64,000 bases of DNA, taken from NCBI RefSeq assembly GCF_003347495.1, contig NZ_QCXY01000003.1, positions 310,001 through 374,000 of the forward strand, given 5' to 3'. The stretch is from Pleomorphovibrio marinus. GTDB lineage: Bacteria > Bacteroidota > Bacteroidia > Cytophagales > Cyclobacteriaceae. Position numbers and translations under genes: made by a program. The notes below the pieces were generated by a model that did no database searches, was not told where the DNA came from, and saw only the letters and a program-made list of their open reading frames with translations. The stretch's first letter is position 1, and every line of letters begins with the position of its first letter. Shown piece after piece: positions 17,802 to 27,900 of the stretch.

Positions 17802-19724
17802 TCAATCAACGATCCTTCTTTCAGGCCATAATTCCAGCGCATCATCAATGATCCGATTCGGGTAAGCCAGTTGTGCTGCCCGGTCGTTTTCAGGCCATTG
17901 CATAGTTTTAAACAACTCCCAATCACTTTCTTTGAGTTTGTGGTCCACATGGGCATATTGAAAAGCTGTTAGCGCCTGTAGCATTAGGTAAGTATCCTCG
18001 GCACCTTTGGCCTCTTCCAGCAAAACCCTGAAAGAAGTATCTGGGTCACCACATATGCCGAGGGCCTGTGCTGCCATCACCCGGTTTGCGGCGAATTCAT
18101 CCCCCTCTGCCAACTCCCTTAAAAGGGACAACACTCCTTGATTGGAAAACCTATTAAGGAATATCGCATAGGTGCCCCAAAACCGGATAACAGGGTTCGG
18201 ATCCCGGCAGTACCGAAAATAAGTGTCCCTTAGGTGAACTTTCCCGGAACTGGCTGTTTTTGCCACCTCCAGTATCTTTTCAATGGGGTAATCATCGGAC
18301 TGCGCATATTCATACAGAGTAGCGTGATTTTTACCCTTACCTACCAACTGATGATACATGGGTTCGGGAATCAGCCCGATATCCCGGCTTTGTATCATAT
18401 GCCTGTCCAAAGCCTCCGACAATTCGCTCAAACGTCCTTCTTCAGCTGGGTTTTGGGTGATAGGTTCTACCTGCCATGGGTCCGACTCGATATCGAAAAG
18501 CTCATAAGACTGCTTGGGGCTAAAAAATTGGGATTGTATATCATTACAAAGCCCCTGGTCATAATGTCTTTCCCAGGCTGTCCAGTTAGCTTGCACGGTA
18601 AACCCGTACCTGCTATCCCGGCCTAATGGACGATGAGGCATAAAATTACGGATATAATAGTACTTACCGTCTGTCACTGCCCTGCTAAAGTCATATCGCT
18701 CTCCCATCCGGTCACGATAAAAGAAAACCGTCTCTGGATCTTTCTCCACATGAGGCCCTAAAAAAGCATATCCCTGCATTTCCTTTGGAATATTTAGCCC
18801 TGCCACGGCCAGTGCCGTCTTGGCAAAATCCACAAAGGTTACCAGACGGTCATCGCTTTCACCGGGTGAGGATGGACTCAGATGCTGCCATTTTTTGGGA
18901 AGGTAAACGATAAAAGGAACCTGGGTGCCCACATTGTAAATGTAGCGTTTAGATCTTGACAACATTCCCCCGTGGTCGGAATAAAAGAAAATAATGGTGT
19001 TCTCAGCTTCCCCGGACTCTTCCAGCTCTCGGAGCAAATCACCTGTCATAACATCCATCAGGGTAATCAGATCATGTAGCCTGGCCCAGTCATTGCGGAT
19101 TTCAGGCAAATCCGGATGATAAGGCGGCAGGTCTATATTCTGGGGCTTAATCCGGGGCTGAGGAGGGATTTGGTCGTTATTTACATAATGATCTATCCGG
19201 TCTTTGTGCAACTGACTTTCGTGGGTGACTGTGTTGTTGAAAACAGCGAAGAAAGGCTGCCCCTCTTTCCTGTTTTTATAATGCGCCTGATTACTGGACT
19301 CGTCCCACAAGGTTGTATCATGTTCAAAGATCGAGTTATAGTCTTTTTTCACATTGTTAGTGCAATAGTAACCTGCCTCCCTGAATAATTTGGGATATGC
19401 GGGGATGTCATCCGGCAGATTCACATAGCTTCTCATATGATGCGTACCTATGGTGGAAGCATACATGCCCGAAAGCAAAGTTGACCTTGCTACCGCACAG
19501 ACCGGGGCATTGGCATAAGCTTGTGTAAACCTTATTCCTCTACTAGCCAATTCGTCCAGATGCGGGGTTTCGGCCTGTTCAAACCCATAACTTCCAAGGT
19601 AGGGGCTGATGTCCTCGCAGGTGATCCATAGTATGTTGGGCAGGTCATCCTTCTTGGTTTTTTCTTCTGTTACCTTACAGGAATAGAAAATAAGTAAAAA
19701 AACCAAAAGTTTGATTTGGGTCAT
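17802..19724 (-). CDS. Lipoprotein sulfatase with HEAT-like C-terminus; atypical active-site motif
   Basis: About 640 residues. Lipobox at FYSC (Cys16). The S1 sulfatase core resembles heparan N-sulfatase types: NILWITCEDISPYLG, THHMRS and FFYSDHGGMLSRSKRY. The nucleophile region reads CAVAR at Cys76; the family consensus is C-x-P/A-x-R, so Val sits at the position normally Pro or Ala. The C-terminal part (about 520-620) has alternating helices (IRFWGTYAIFL, AANRVMAAQALG, LMLQALTAFQYA) like HEAT repeats. It heads a short run with the PhoD-like gene. Sulfatase identity is firm; whether Cys76 is converted to formylglycine is open. Confidence 0.9.
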   Translation of the reverse strand: MTQIKLLVFLLIFYSCKVTEEKTKKDDLPNILWITCEDISPYLGSYGFEQAETPHLDELASRGIRFTQAYANAPVCAVARSTLLSGMYASTIGTHHMRSYVNLPDDIPAYPKLFREAGYYCTNNVKKDYNSIFEHDTTLWDESSNQAHYKNRKEGQPFFAVFNNTVTHESQLHKDRIDHYVNNDQIPPQPRIKPQNIDLPPYHPDLPEIRNDWARLHDLITLMDVMTGDLLRELEESGEAENTIIFFYSDHGGMLSRSKRYIYNVGTQVPFIVYLPKKWQHLSPSSPGESDDRLVTFVDFAKTALAVAGLNIPKEMQGYAFLGPHVEKDPETVFFYRDRMGERYDFSRAVTDGKYYYIRNFMPHRPLGRDSRYGFTVQANWTAWERHYDQGLCNDIQSQFFSPKQSYELFDIESDPWQVEPITQNPAEEGRLSELSEALDRHMIQSRDIGLIPEPMYHQLVGKGKNHATLYEYAQSDDYPIEKILEVAKTASSGKVHLRDTYFRYCRDPNPVIRFWGTYAIFLNRFSNQGVLSLLRELAEGDEFAANRVMAAQALGICGDPDTSFRVLLEEAKGAEDTYLMLQALTAFQYAHVDHKLKESDWELFKTMQWPENDRAAQLAYPNRIIDDALELWPERRIVD

Positions 19725-19840
19725 TAGTTTTTTGTGAATTAATCCAACTCATAAAATTAAAGAATATCCGCAGAAAACCTAAGTTTTGAGGTTGAAGGGA
19801 TATTTCTTTTGTTGATTACTTGAACCATTTTCACCTTAGA

Positions 19841-22462
19841 TCAAACCATAATAGCCGGTGATTGCCCACCTGATAAGCCTACCCCTTCAAAAACCTGCTG
19901 GGTGTTATTTTCAGTATCCCTTACAATTACGGTGTAGGTACCAGCTTCAAACACTTTAGGTGTAAAGGATGTCTCCCCTACCCTGAGCGCAAAGACCAAT
20001 TCCCCGTCAGCTTCATTAATTACCGAGATAACCGGGCTTTTCACAGATTTAAATACAACTTCGGGAAGATATCCTATCTCCTTTCTGGCGTAATTCTGTT
20101 CCTGGGAAATGGTTTTAGGCCATCCCGTATATTGGCCATCCGGTTCCTTTTCAGGATCCACATACCTGGGCCAGCATTCCATCTTCATGGTCCTATCACG
20201 TTTGTTAAAGGTAACCATTCCATAGCCTGTTGACCTATCGTAGATAATAGCGGGTTCCCTGCCTGTCTGAGTTGGGTTCGCCACGGCATGCACGGTCATC
20301 TTGTTCCCAAAACCATCATGGAAATTCCCGGTGTACAAGGGTTGACCCTCTAACGGTTGATGGTTCTCAGGAATGGGGGGCCACCAACGCCTTGGGAAAA
20401 TGTTATTCAATGCCGGCCCGGCAAAGGCAAACCCTGCGTCTCCAAACTCGTCAATGCCATGATGGATGATTGTGGCCAGGTGCTGATCCCCGGCTATATG
20501 CAGTGCAAAGGCCTTCCTGAGCAGTCGCAGGGTTTGGTCCCTTTCCTTTTGAGGCCAGCCATTGGAGTCCATGTCTGTGGTGGGTGCGTCGCCCTCCACA
20601 TATTCACCGGGTTTGGGTATGGGCAATCTAGGAACTATGCTGTCAATAATGCTGCCCTTGGGCAGTGTGGCCGCAGTGCAAAAATTGGTCTGGGAAAGAG
20701 CCACTTTCATTTCCACACCATGCTCCCAATCGGAGGCCCACTTTTCCAAAAACTCCATTTGCCTGTCCCCCAATAAATGGGCGTCTATGTCATAATGGGC
20801 CTTGATGTCAAACTCCGGGTTCTGGATGAATCCGTTAAGTACTTTCGCCTCTTCAGGAAGTATATTTTTAGGTGCGGTTTTGAACTTTCTGTCTTCCAAT
20901 ACGGCCATGCTAATGCCCCCATATACCCAATCCGTGTAATAACTCCCAATTCCTTGAATAAGAGGCGAGGGGTCATAGGGTTCGGGAAGGTGACCCGTCT
21001 GAGTAAGCTGAACCATGTTCACCCACTCGGGGGGCATTTTATATCCTCCCTGATCCTGTGCCGCGTAGTTCCAGCCCTCATCCGTGGGAGCCTTCTTCCC
21101 TCCTTCTCCCCACACATTCCCATGGTAAACGTCATGGTCGTCAGGTATGAATATGGCAGGAATATTCCTAAATATCTCCCTATATGACCACCCGAACATG
21201 TACCATTTTCTTAGGTAGTCCAAACTAGATCTTTCTAATGGTGAAATCTCTATACCAAAGCCACCGGTGCTTTCATAAAACTGGTCTCCCAGGAACACCG
21301 CTAGGTCTGCACGGTGTTTTCCGACATTGTCCACCACCTCCTGATCGGGAAAGCCGTGGTCAACGTTGCAACTGAACACGGCCATTTTTACTGCATCCTG
21401 TTCCACTGGCTCTTTGGCTATGACCCCTTCATAGAAATAGGGTCGAACACCTGAGGAAAAAGGCAGGTCCACTCGGACACGGTAGGCTACCTCCTCCGCA
21501 CTGTCCCAGTCCCGAAGGACAAACCTAGCCACCCTTCCCAACCTGTTGATCTTGCCTTTAAGGAGAGTCTCCCACTCCCCTTGCCTTTTCACTTCCAGAA
21601 ATATTTTATGGTGGACAAAGTTTTCTATGGGAGCCATTTGGGCGGTAAGTCGCAACTCATTCTTGTGAAGGGTATAATAGGCAAAACAGATCGGACCAAA
21701 TTGTCTCTCGGGATTATGGTCTAATTTTTCCCCGGTAACCACCCAGGATGAGAAATTGGCGGAAGGGAGGTCATTTCTTTCCTTTTCCCCATCCACATGG
21801 GAAACCAGGGCAATTTGACCTTCCAGCAAGTCCGCCGACAAAGCCTCGTACTCCAAGGAAGCCAAGGTTCCTGTACCATCTGTATCTAACGCCTCAAGCC
21901 GCAACCTAAAGCCACTTTCCCCCAGGAAAACTTGCAGTTTTAAATGGACCTCTTGGGAAAGATCCACATTTTCTGACCCTTGGGCTTTTTCCCCAATAAA
22001 CAATCTTCCAGACCTGGTAAGACCACAATCCAGCCCTTGGCCAAATACTGCCGCGGACCTGTAATCATCAAACCTACCCTTTGCCCCAAGCCTGAAGGCA
22101 GCATAATCTTCGGCACTAGCCCCAATATCCTCTCTGTTTAGGAATGAGATATTCACCGAGGTGCTAAATCCCTCCCGGCGGTCGGAAAGGTGCATTCCCA
22201 GGTGATAAAGTGTCCGGTTCTTACCGCTGACCATGCAGGTGGCCTTGCCCTCGACTATTTTCCAGTCCTGCAGCCTATTTCCCCAATATTCAGGGCCAAT
22301 CCAGTCCAGGTTGGGCCATTGATTCCAATCACTCTTAAAAGTTGATGCAAGGGGTTCATACAAGGGTTTATTTAGTGTTTTCAAGGCATAAGAACCTGAG
22401 GGTAACAGGGTAGAGCCCATGCCTCCTACGGCGATTACTTTTACGGCTTTTCTTCGTTTCAT
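19841..22462 (-). CDS. Large PhoD-like metallophosphatase
   Basis: About 873 residues. A short basic leader (MKRRKAVKVIAVGGMG) may be a Tat-like or ordinary signal. The first 250 residues form a jelly-roll-like domain (TLYHLGMHLSDRREGF, LRLEALDTDGTG), then a linker domain (CFAYYTLHKNELRL). The phosphatase core has KMAVFSCNVDHGFP, LAVFLGDQFYEST, IFIPDDHDVYHG and HIAGDQHLATIIHHG, the expected metal-ligand motifs. A C-terminal beta domain ends the protein. It is longer than typical PhoD (about 500) because of the N-terminal domain. It lies upstream of the sulfatase on the same strand with a 116-bp gap. Confidence 0.85.
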   Translation of the reverse strand: MKRRKAVKVIAVGGMGSTLLPSGSYALKTLNKPLYEPLASTFKSDWNQWPNLDWIGPEYWGNRLQDWKIVEGKATCMVSGKNRTLYHLGMHLSDRREGFSTSVNISFLNREDIGASAEDYAAFRLGAKGRFDDYRSAAVFGQGLDCGLTRSGRLFIGEKAQGSENVDLSQEVHLKLQVFLGESGFRLRLEALDTDGTGTLASLEYEALSADLLEGQIALVSHVDGEKERNDLPSANFSSWVVTGEKLDHNPERQFGPICFAYYTLHKNELRLTAQMAPIENFVHHKIFLEVKRQGEWETLLKGKINRLGRVARFVLRDWDSAEEVAYRVRVDLPFSSGVRPYFYEGVIAKEPVEQDAVKMAVFSCNVDHGFPDQEVVDNVGKHRADLAVFLGDQFYESTGGFGIEISPLERSSLDYLRKWYMFGWSYREIFRNIPAIFIPDDHDVYHGNVWGEGGKKAPTDEGWNYAAQDQGGYKMPPEWVNMVQLTQTGHLPEPYDPSPLIQGIGSYYTDWVYGGISMAVLEDRKFKTAPKNILPEEAKVLNGFIQNPEFDIKAHYDIDAHLLGDRQMEFLEKWASDWEHGVEMKVALSQTNFCTAATLPKGSIIDSIVPRLPIPKPGEYVEGDAPTTDMDSNGWPQKERDQTLRLLRKAFALHIAGDQHLATIIHHGIDEFGDAGFAFAGPALNNIFPRRWWPPIPENHQPLEGQPLYTGNFHDGFGNKMTVHAVANPTQTGREPAIIYDRSTGYGMVTFNKRDRTMKMECWPRYVDPEKEPDGQYTGWPKTISQEQNYARKEIGYLPEVVFKSVKSPVISVINEADGELVFALRVGETSFTPKVFEAGTYTVIVRDTENNTQQVFEGVGLSGGQSPAIMV

Positions 22463-22745
22463 TTATTAATGCATTAGATTGGGTTACTATTGGAATATTA
22501 ATATTAAAGAAAATTAGCATGAAACCCTATTTGCCATTTGCTCTAACCGGAAGTTTTTTAAAATGAAAAATCAAGTGTAATAATTCTTGAACAACTGTAT
22601 TTCCTTATTCCCCCTAATCGAACTTTTGTGGACTGAGAATCATGAGTGATTTTAATCCCTTGTGATCCGCCGTCAGATCCTCCTTTTTAAAAATTCTTTT
22701 CTTTTCCACAAAATGTAAATAATGCGTAAATTTGGAAAAATCAAT
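22463..22745. other. Intergenic stretch upstream of decayed toxin-antitoxin pair
   Basis: AT-rich, between the minus-strand PhoD-like start and the plus-strand antitoxin remnant. No open frame, hairpin or repeat worth naming was seen. Confidence 0.4.
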
Positions 22746-22976
22746 ATGTACAATTACATAAATATAACGATTGACCCTGAAATATGTCATGGGAAACCGA
22801 CAATTCGAGGATTGAGATATCCGGTAGAAAACATGCTGTAGTTATTGGCATCGGGTATGACTATTGATGAACTTATTGAGGATTACCCCGATTTGGAAAT
22901 AGAGGATTTTCTTGCATGCTTAGAATATGCCTCTAAACTGGTTCATGTGAAAAGTATTCACAGGATCGCCTTGTGA
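22746..22976 (+). pseudogene. DUF433 antitoxin, nonsense-mutated
   Basis: From ATG 22746 the frame reads MYNYINITIDPEICHGKP and then TIRGLRYPVENML, a stop codon, LLASGMTIDELIEDYPDLE and EDFLACLEYASKLV, ending at 22976. This is a clear DUF433 protein (family pattern ITIDP-C-GKP-I-RG ... LLASG-s-EEIL-dYP). One TAG replaces the expected GAG of LELLASGM, so the original is interrupted by a single base change. It overlaps the next reading frame by four bases, as in intact DUF433/DUF5615 pairs. Such antitoxins are thought to bind DNA and neutralise a PIN-like toxin. Confidence 0.85.
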
Positions 22977-23328
22977 AATTCCTTGTCGATGCCCAACTTC
23001 CTAAATCACTTTCGGATTATTTTAATCGAAATGGATTCGATTCAGACCATACTTTATACCTTCCTGACAAAAAAATAAAACAAGTGATATTCAATTTTTA
23101 AGACTTGCTAATAAAGAAGAAAGGATCGTATTCAGTAAGGATATTGATTTCTTAGAGTCGTATCTATAAAAATCAGAGCCACACAAGTTAATTTTGGTAA
23201 AGACAGGAAATATACCGAACAAACAATCGATAAATATATTTGATAAAAGCCTTCAGGTTCTACTTGCAATGATTTCAAGAAGCAATTTAATAGAGTTAAC
23301 TAAAACCGAGATAGCAGAACATGGATAA
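22973..23328 (+). pseudogene. DUF5615 PIN-like toxin, frameshifted
   Basis: Starts with GTG overlapping the antitoxin stop: VKFLVDAQLPKSLSDYFNRN, GFDSDHTLYLPDK, then a frameshift near 23080 after which DIQFLRLANKEERIVFSKD and IDFLESYL continue. A stop follows FLESYL, and the rest (KLILVKTGNIPN, LIELTKTEIAEHG) remains readable in that frame. The FLVDAQLP and SKDxDFLES blocks hold the acidic residues of this PIN-like nuclease family. It carries at least two lesions and cannot be functional as written. It lies between the SusD terminator and the PhoD-like gene. Confidence 0.83.
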
Positions 23329-23369
23329 AATGATTTACCATACAAATCCTAGACAGACCTGATTCTTAT

Positions 23370-23406
23370 AAAAAATGGTGGGGTAGAACTTAAACCATTC
23401 TACCCC
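23370..23406 (-). terminator. Intrinsic terminator after susD-like gene
   Basis: Perfect 9-bp stem (23380-23388 with 23398-23406) and a 9-nt loop. On the minus strand the stem is followed after four bases by a T-run (A-run 23370-23375 on plus). It lies 16 bp beyond the SusD stop, so it ends the SusC/SusD transcript. Confidence 0.8.
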
Positions 23407-23421
23407 GATGTTAACCTGTAA

Positions 23422-24960
23422 TCAATACCCATTATTCTGAATGATCAGACCGTTGGTCCGGTCAATTTCATCTTGGGGCACGGGAAACCTCTCGTGGATA
23501 CCATCTTGGAAATTTGACCCTTTATCAGCATTGTATTGTTGAGAAAATGACCGCAGGACATCTCCTGCCCTTCCTTGTCTTACCAAATCGTAAAATCTAT
23601 CCCCTTCCAGAGCAAGTTCCACCCTTCTCTCCTGCCAGATGATCTCCCTCAATTCAGTTTGCCCTGTTTCCGTAATTTCAGGCAAGACATTTTCGGGTTC
23701 AGCAAGTTCAAAGTTTATAAAAGTCCTATACCTGTCAGTCCTGCTTGAATTTCTTGCTCTTTCCCTTACTAAATTTAATTTTTCAAGCGCTTCACCGGAT
23801 TGTCCTAATTCATTGGCTGCTTCAGCATAAATCAACAGTATTTCAGCATATCTCATCACCCTAAAATTCTCTCCATCATTTGCGGAATTACCCTGAAGAG
23901 ACACCGGCTTAAATGCTTTCATATTGTGCATCTGATCAGGATTATCATACCCTGAATGATCATGGGTCTGACCTTCTGTAATATCTCCATGGAAAGTTAT
24001 GGTATGGATAGTTCTAGGATCACCGGGTTCAAAAGCATCTAACAAGTCTTTTGTAGGACAATTCAATCCCCATCCTCCAAATACGTTCCTTGACCTTTGG
24101 GCGATGGCGTGATAAGTGGGGTTGGAGAGTTGATCATTCTCAGCGAAGGTTATTTCAAACAACGATTCCGGACCATGTTGAGCCTCTCTTGAAAAAATAT
24201 TGCCAAAATCAGTTTCCAACTGGTAGTCCCCCGAATTGATAATCAACCCAGCTTGGTCCAATGCCTCCGACCATTTTTCTTGGTATAAATACACTTTTGA
24301 AAGCAGTCCTCGGGCACTTCCTTCTGTTGCCCTTCCCAAATCCCTTAGTTGGTATTCGCTTTTAGTTGGAAGAAGGTCTATGGCCTCTAACAATTCTCTT
24401 TCGATAAATTCATAAAGGTTAATCTCAGACTCCCTGACTTTATTATGCTGATCTGAAGATAATGGCTCCTCCACCAAAGGAACATCTCCAAAAGACCTTA
24501 CTAACCAAAAGTAGTGCATAGCCCGAAGAAACTTTACCTCGCCCAACAACCTTCTATTAAGTGCTATTTCCTGATCCAGTCCCTGCAGGTTAACAATGGC
24601 CCAATTAAACCGGAAAATCCTCCTGTAATACATGGACCACACATCCCTAGGGATGACGTTGCTTGGTATAGTGGCAAAAATATTCATCTGATAGATGTCA
24701 ATTTGATCCGTTTGCGAACTCCCACCCTTCCATGCATCATCAGAAAGTGCGTCGCCCAGAATTAGGATTCGCCAATCTGACCATCTGTTATCGTAGTTGC
24801 CCATAATATTGTAACAGGAGGTGACAGCCATCACCGGATCAAAATTCGCGTCACTTACGAGTCCTAAAGGAGGAACATCAAGAAAGTCATCATCGCAGCT
24901 TACAGTACATAATAGAAAACTAACTATCAACAACTTATATATTTTTTTAATCGATTTCAT
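23422..24960 (-). CDS. susD: SusD/RagB-family glycan-binding lipoprotein
   Basis: About 512 residues. Lipobox TVSC (Cys22), then CDDDFLDVPPLGLVSDANF, the usual SusD N-terminus. TPR-like helical segments (VKFLRAMHYFWLVRSFGDVPLV, ARGLLSKVYLYQEKW) and the C-terminal RVMRYAEILLIYAEAANELG and IIWQERRVELALEGDRFYDL motifs are typical. It sits on the outer leaflet, captures oligosaccharide and lids the SusC channel. It lies 22 bp after the SusC gene and is followed by a terminator, so the pair forms an operon. The glycan bound is unknown. Confidence 0.95.
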   Translation of the reverse strand: MKSIKKIYKLLIVSFLLCTVSCDDDFLDVPPLGLVSDANFDPVMAVTSCYNIMGNYDNRWSDWRILILGDALSDDAWKGGSSQTDQIDIYQMNIFATIPSNVIPRDVWSMYYRRIFRFNWAIVNLQGLDQEIALNRRLLGEVKFLRAMHYFWLVRSFGDVPLVEEPLSSDQHNKVRESEINLYEFIERELLEAIDLLPTKSEYQLRDLGRATEGSARGLLSKVYLYQEKWSEALDQAGLIINSGDYQLETDFGNIFSREAQHGPESLFEITFAENDQLSNPTYHAIAQRSRNVFGGWGLNCPTKDLLDAFEPGDPRTIHTITFHGDITEGQTHDHSGYDNPDQMHNMKAFKPVSLQGNSANDGENFRVMRYAEILLIYAEAANELGQSGEALEKLNLVRERARNSSRTDRYRTFINFELAEPENVLPEITETGQTELREIIWQERRVELALEGDRFYDLVRQGRAGDVLRSFSQQYNADKGSNFQDGIHERFPVPQDEIDRTNGLIIQNNGY

Positions 24961-24982
24961 GATTTTGTCGTTTTAAAATTGA

Positions 24983-27900
24983 TCAGAAATTAACCATTAA
25001 ACCAGCCATATAGGTTCTTGCAACAGGATAAACATATTGGTTCATTCCTGCACTCAAGGTCCCATGGTTAACACCAACTTCGGGATCCAATCCTTCAAAA
25101 TTTGTAAAGGTCAGCAAGTTCTCCCCACCTACCCATATTTTGATCCCGGACACCCCATACTTTTCGAATATTACCGAAGGAAGTCTATATCCAAGTTGCA
25201 GGTTTTTTAGCCTTACATACGAACCATCTGAAAGGTACCAATCAGAAACCCTGAAATTGTTGTTCGCTGTACTTGAGGAGATAATCGGCTGCGTATTTGA
25301 TGTGCCTTCTCCACTCCAGGCCATGTTTTCCAGACCTTGAATGGTATTATACGATCCATCTCCTACCCAACTGAAATACTTCTCATACATAAAAACATCA
25401 TTTCCTGACTGGCCTTGGAAAAACAGGTTAAGATCAAAATTTTTGTATTCTAAAAGTATATTTGTTCCAAAAGTCATCGTAGGGTGCGGGTTCCCTATGA
25501 AGGTTCTGTCATCATCGGTAATCTGCCCATCTCCATTGAGGTCCTTGAACCTGAAATCCCCAGGTCTGGCATTCGGCTGGTTGCCGGACGCCACCTCTTC
25601 CTCATTTTGAAAAATACCATCTGTCACCCAACCATAAAATGCTCCAATAGGTTGGCCTACAGCTGTTCTACTCGATGCTCCAGCCCTAGTATTCCCACCT
25701 GAAATTGGCTCCCCCGAAGCCAGACTTATGACTTGATTGTCAAGAAAACTTATATTTCCATTAATACTGTATTTTACTGCACGGTCATAGTTTCTGTACC
25801 CCAAGGCCAGTTCCAAACCACTGTTTCGGATTTGACCCGCATTTGCCCAAGGAGTTAGGTTGCCTGCGTATAATGGCTGTGGAAGCAACAACAGGTTGTC
25901 CTTGGTGTCCTTAACGAAATAATCGGCCGTCAATGTGAGTTTTCCGTCCAACATGGCTGCATCAAAACCAATGTTCAATTGCTCAACGGTTTCCCATTGG
26001 ATCATTGGGTTCCCAACATTATTCGGCCTCAAGGCAGGATACAAGGTTTCATCGGGTCCGAAGGCGTACCTGTCCCTGTCATTCCCTGTTAGGAGATTTA
26101 TGAAGGCATTATTGACAATCCTTTGATTTCCAATCTGACCCCAACCTCCTCGAATTTTAAATTCGCTGAATACGTTCCTTGTCAATGGTTCAAAAAAGGT
26201 TTCATCAGAAACTCTCCACCCAGCTGACAAAGATGGAAAATACCCCCATCGATTTTCCTCCGCAAACCTGGAAGAGCCATCGGCCCTAAGACTAACCGTC
26301 AAAAGGTATTTGTCATCAAAGGCATAATTTACCCTGCCCAAATAGGACAATAAAGTGTTTTTGGCGGCACTTCCCGTAACATTACCCAATATGGCTCCCG
26401 CATTCAGGTACCAAAGGGATTCATCATTCGTCGGTGTATCGAACCTCTGGCCGGACATTGTCTCAAAGAAAAATTGCTCTGATGTAATTCCTGCCACTGC
26501 ACCGATGGTATGCCTATCAAAGGATTTCTGATAGTTTAACGTATTGGCAAAAACCACATCAAGGTTTCTCGTATAAGACCTATTTACCACGCTTTCGTCT
26601 AAGCGATCATTCGGTCCGATCCAATACTGTGGGCCGAAACTTCTGAAATCATTGTATCTTAAATGAAGTCCCAAATCACTTCTAAATGATAATCCGTCTA
26701 ATATTTGAACCTCTGCATATACATTTCCCAGCATTCTCATTTCTGAGTTTGTGCCATTATTTCGCGACAATCTGCCCACTAGGTTGTTCCTGTTGGTAAA
26801 GAGAGATTGTGCATAAATATTATAGGGGTTATTTATGTCAATTCCTTCAGTAATAGCCTCTTGTTCGAGTTGGGTTTGGGTCTTATATACTGGAGTTATG
26901 GGGTCCAGTTGATACACTGACGCTATAACCCCGCTTCCTTCGCCATCGTTTTCATTAATCCCACGTCGGCTGTTGTGTATCAAGGATAGGTTGCTACCGA
27001 ACTTTATTCTCTTTGAAAGATCATACTCCGTATTGATTCGGAAAGTGAGCCTGTCAAACTCAGAGGTTTGGATATAGCCTTTATCCGAAAAATAGGCCAG
27101 ACTAGTGGAATACCTTAGCCTATCCGTTCCTCCCATCATCGAAAAGTCATGATTTTGAATGACTCCCGTTTGATTAATTTCACTCCACCAATCCGTCCCT
27201 GTACCCCAGGATTCCGGATTTGCATTTGCAATGGCAGAAATGGGTGAAGAACCACCATTTTGATGGGCTAGGAGATGAACTCTTGCAAATTCAGTGGCAT
27301 CCGCCAGCTCAGGTCTATTCCAAGCATTTTTTACTCCGTAATAGGAGTTAAAAAATATCTTGGGAGCCCCAGAGACTCCTTTTCTAGTAGTAATCAAAAC
27401 TACCCCATTGGCACCACGAGATCCATAGATTGCCGCTGCTGAGGCATCCTTTAATACCTCAATACTCTCTACATCAGTCGGGTTGACGATTTGTTCGATG
27501 CCTCCCACGTTTTCCCCCAAGGGCACGCCATCCACAACATATAAGGGGTCATTATTACCATAAATGGAACTGGTACCCCTTATCCTTACCGTAGTTCCAG
27601 AGCCTGGAGAACCACTATTGGCTGCAATGCTTACCCCAGCAGCCCTTCCTTGCAAAGCCCGGTCGATCCCTGCCACAGGTAAATTTCGGAGCTCATCTCC
27701 TTTCACTTGACCGACTGCCCCTGTAACATCTCTTTTCTGCTGGGTACCATAGCCTACCACCATCACCTCCTCTAGCGAAGCCAAATCTGGCTCTAAAACC
27801 ACATCTATTTGGCTTCTGTTACTCACTTGGATCCTCACGGTTTGATACCCGATATAGGAAAAAACCAAAGTAGCCTCGTCATCTGCAGTAATGGTATAGT

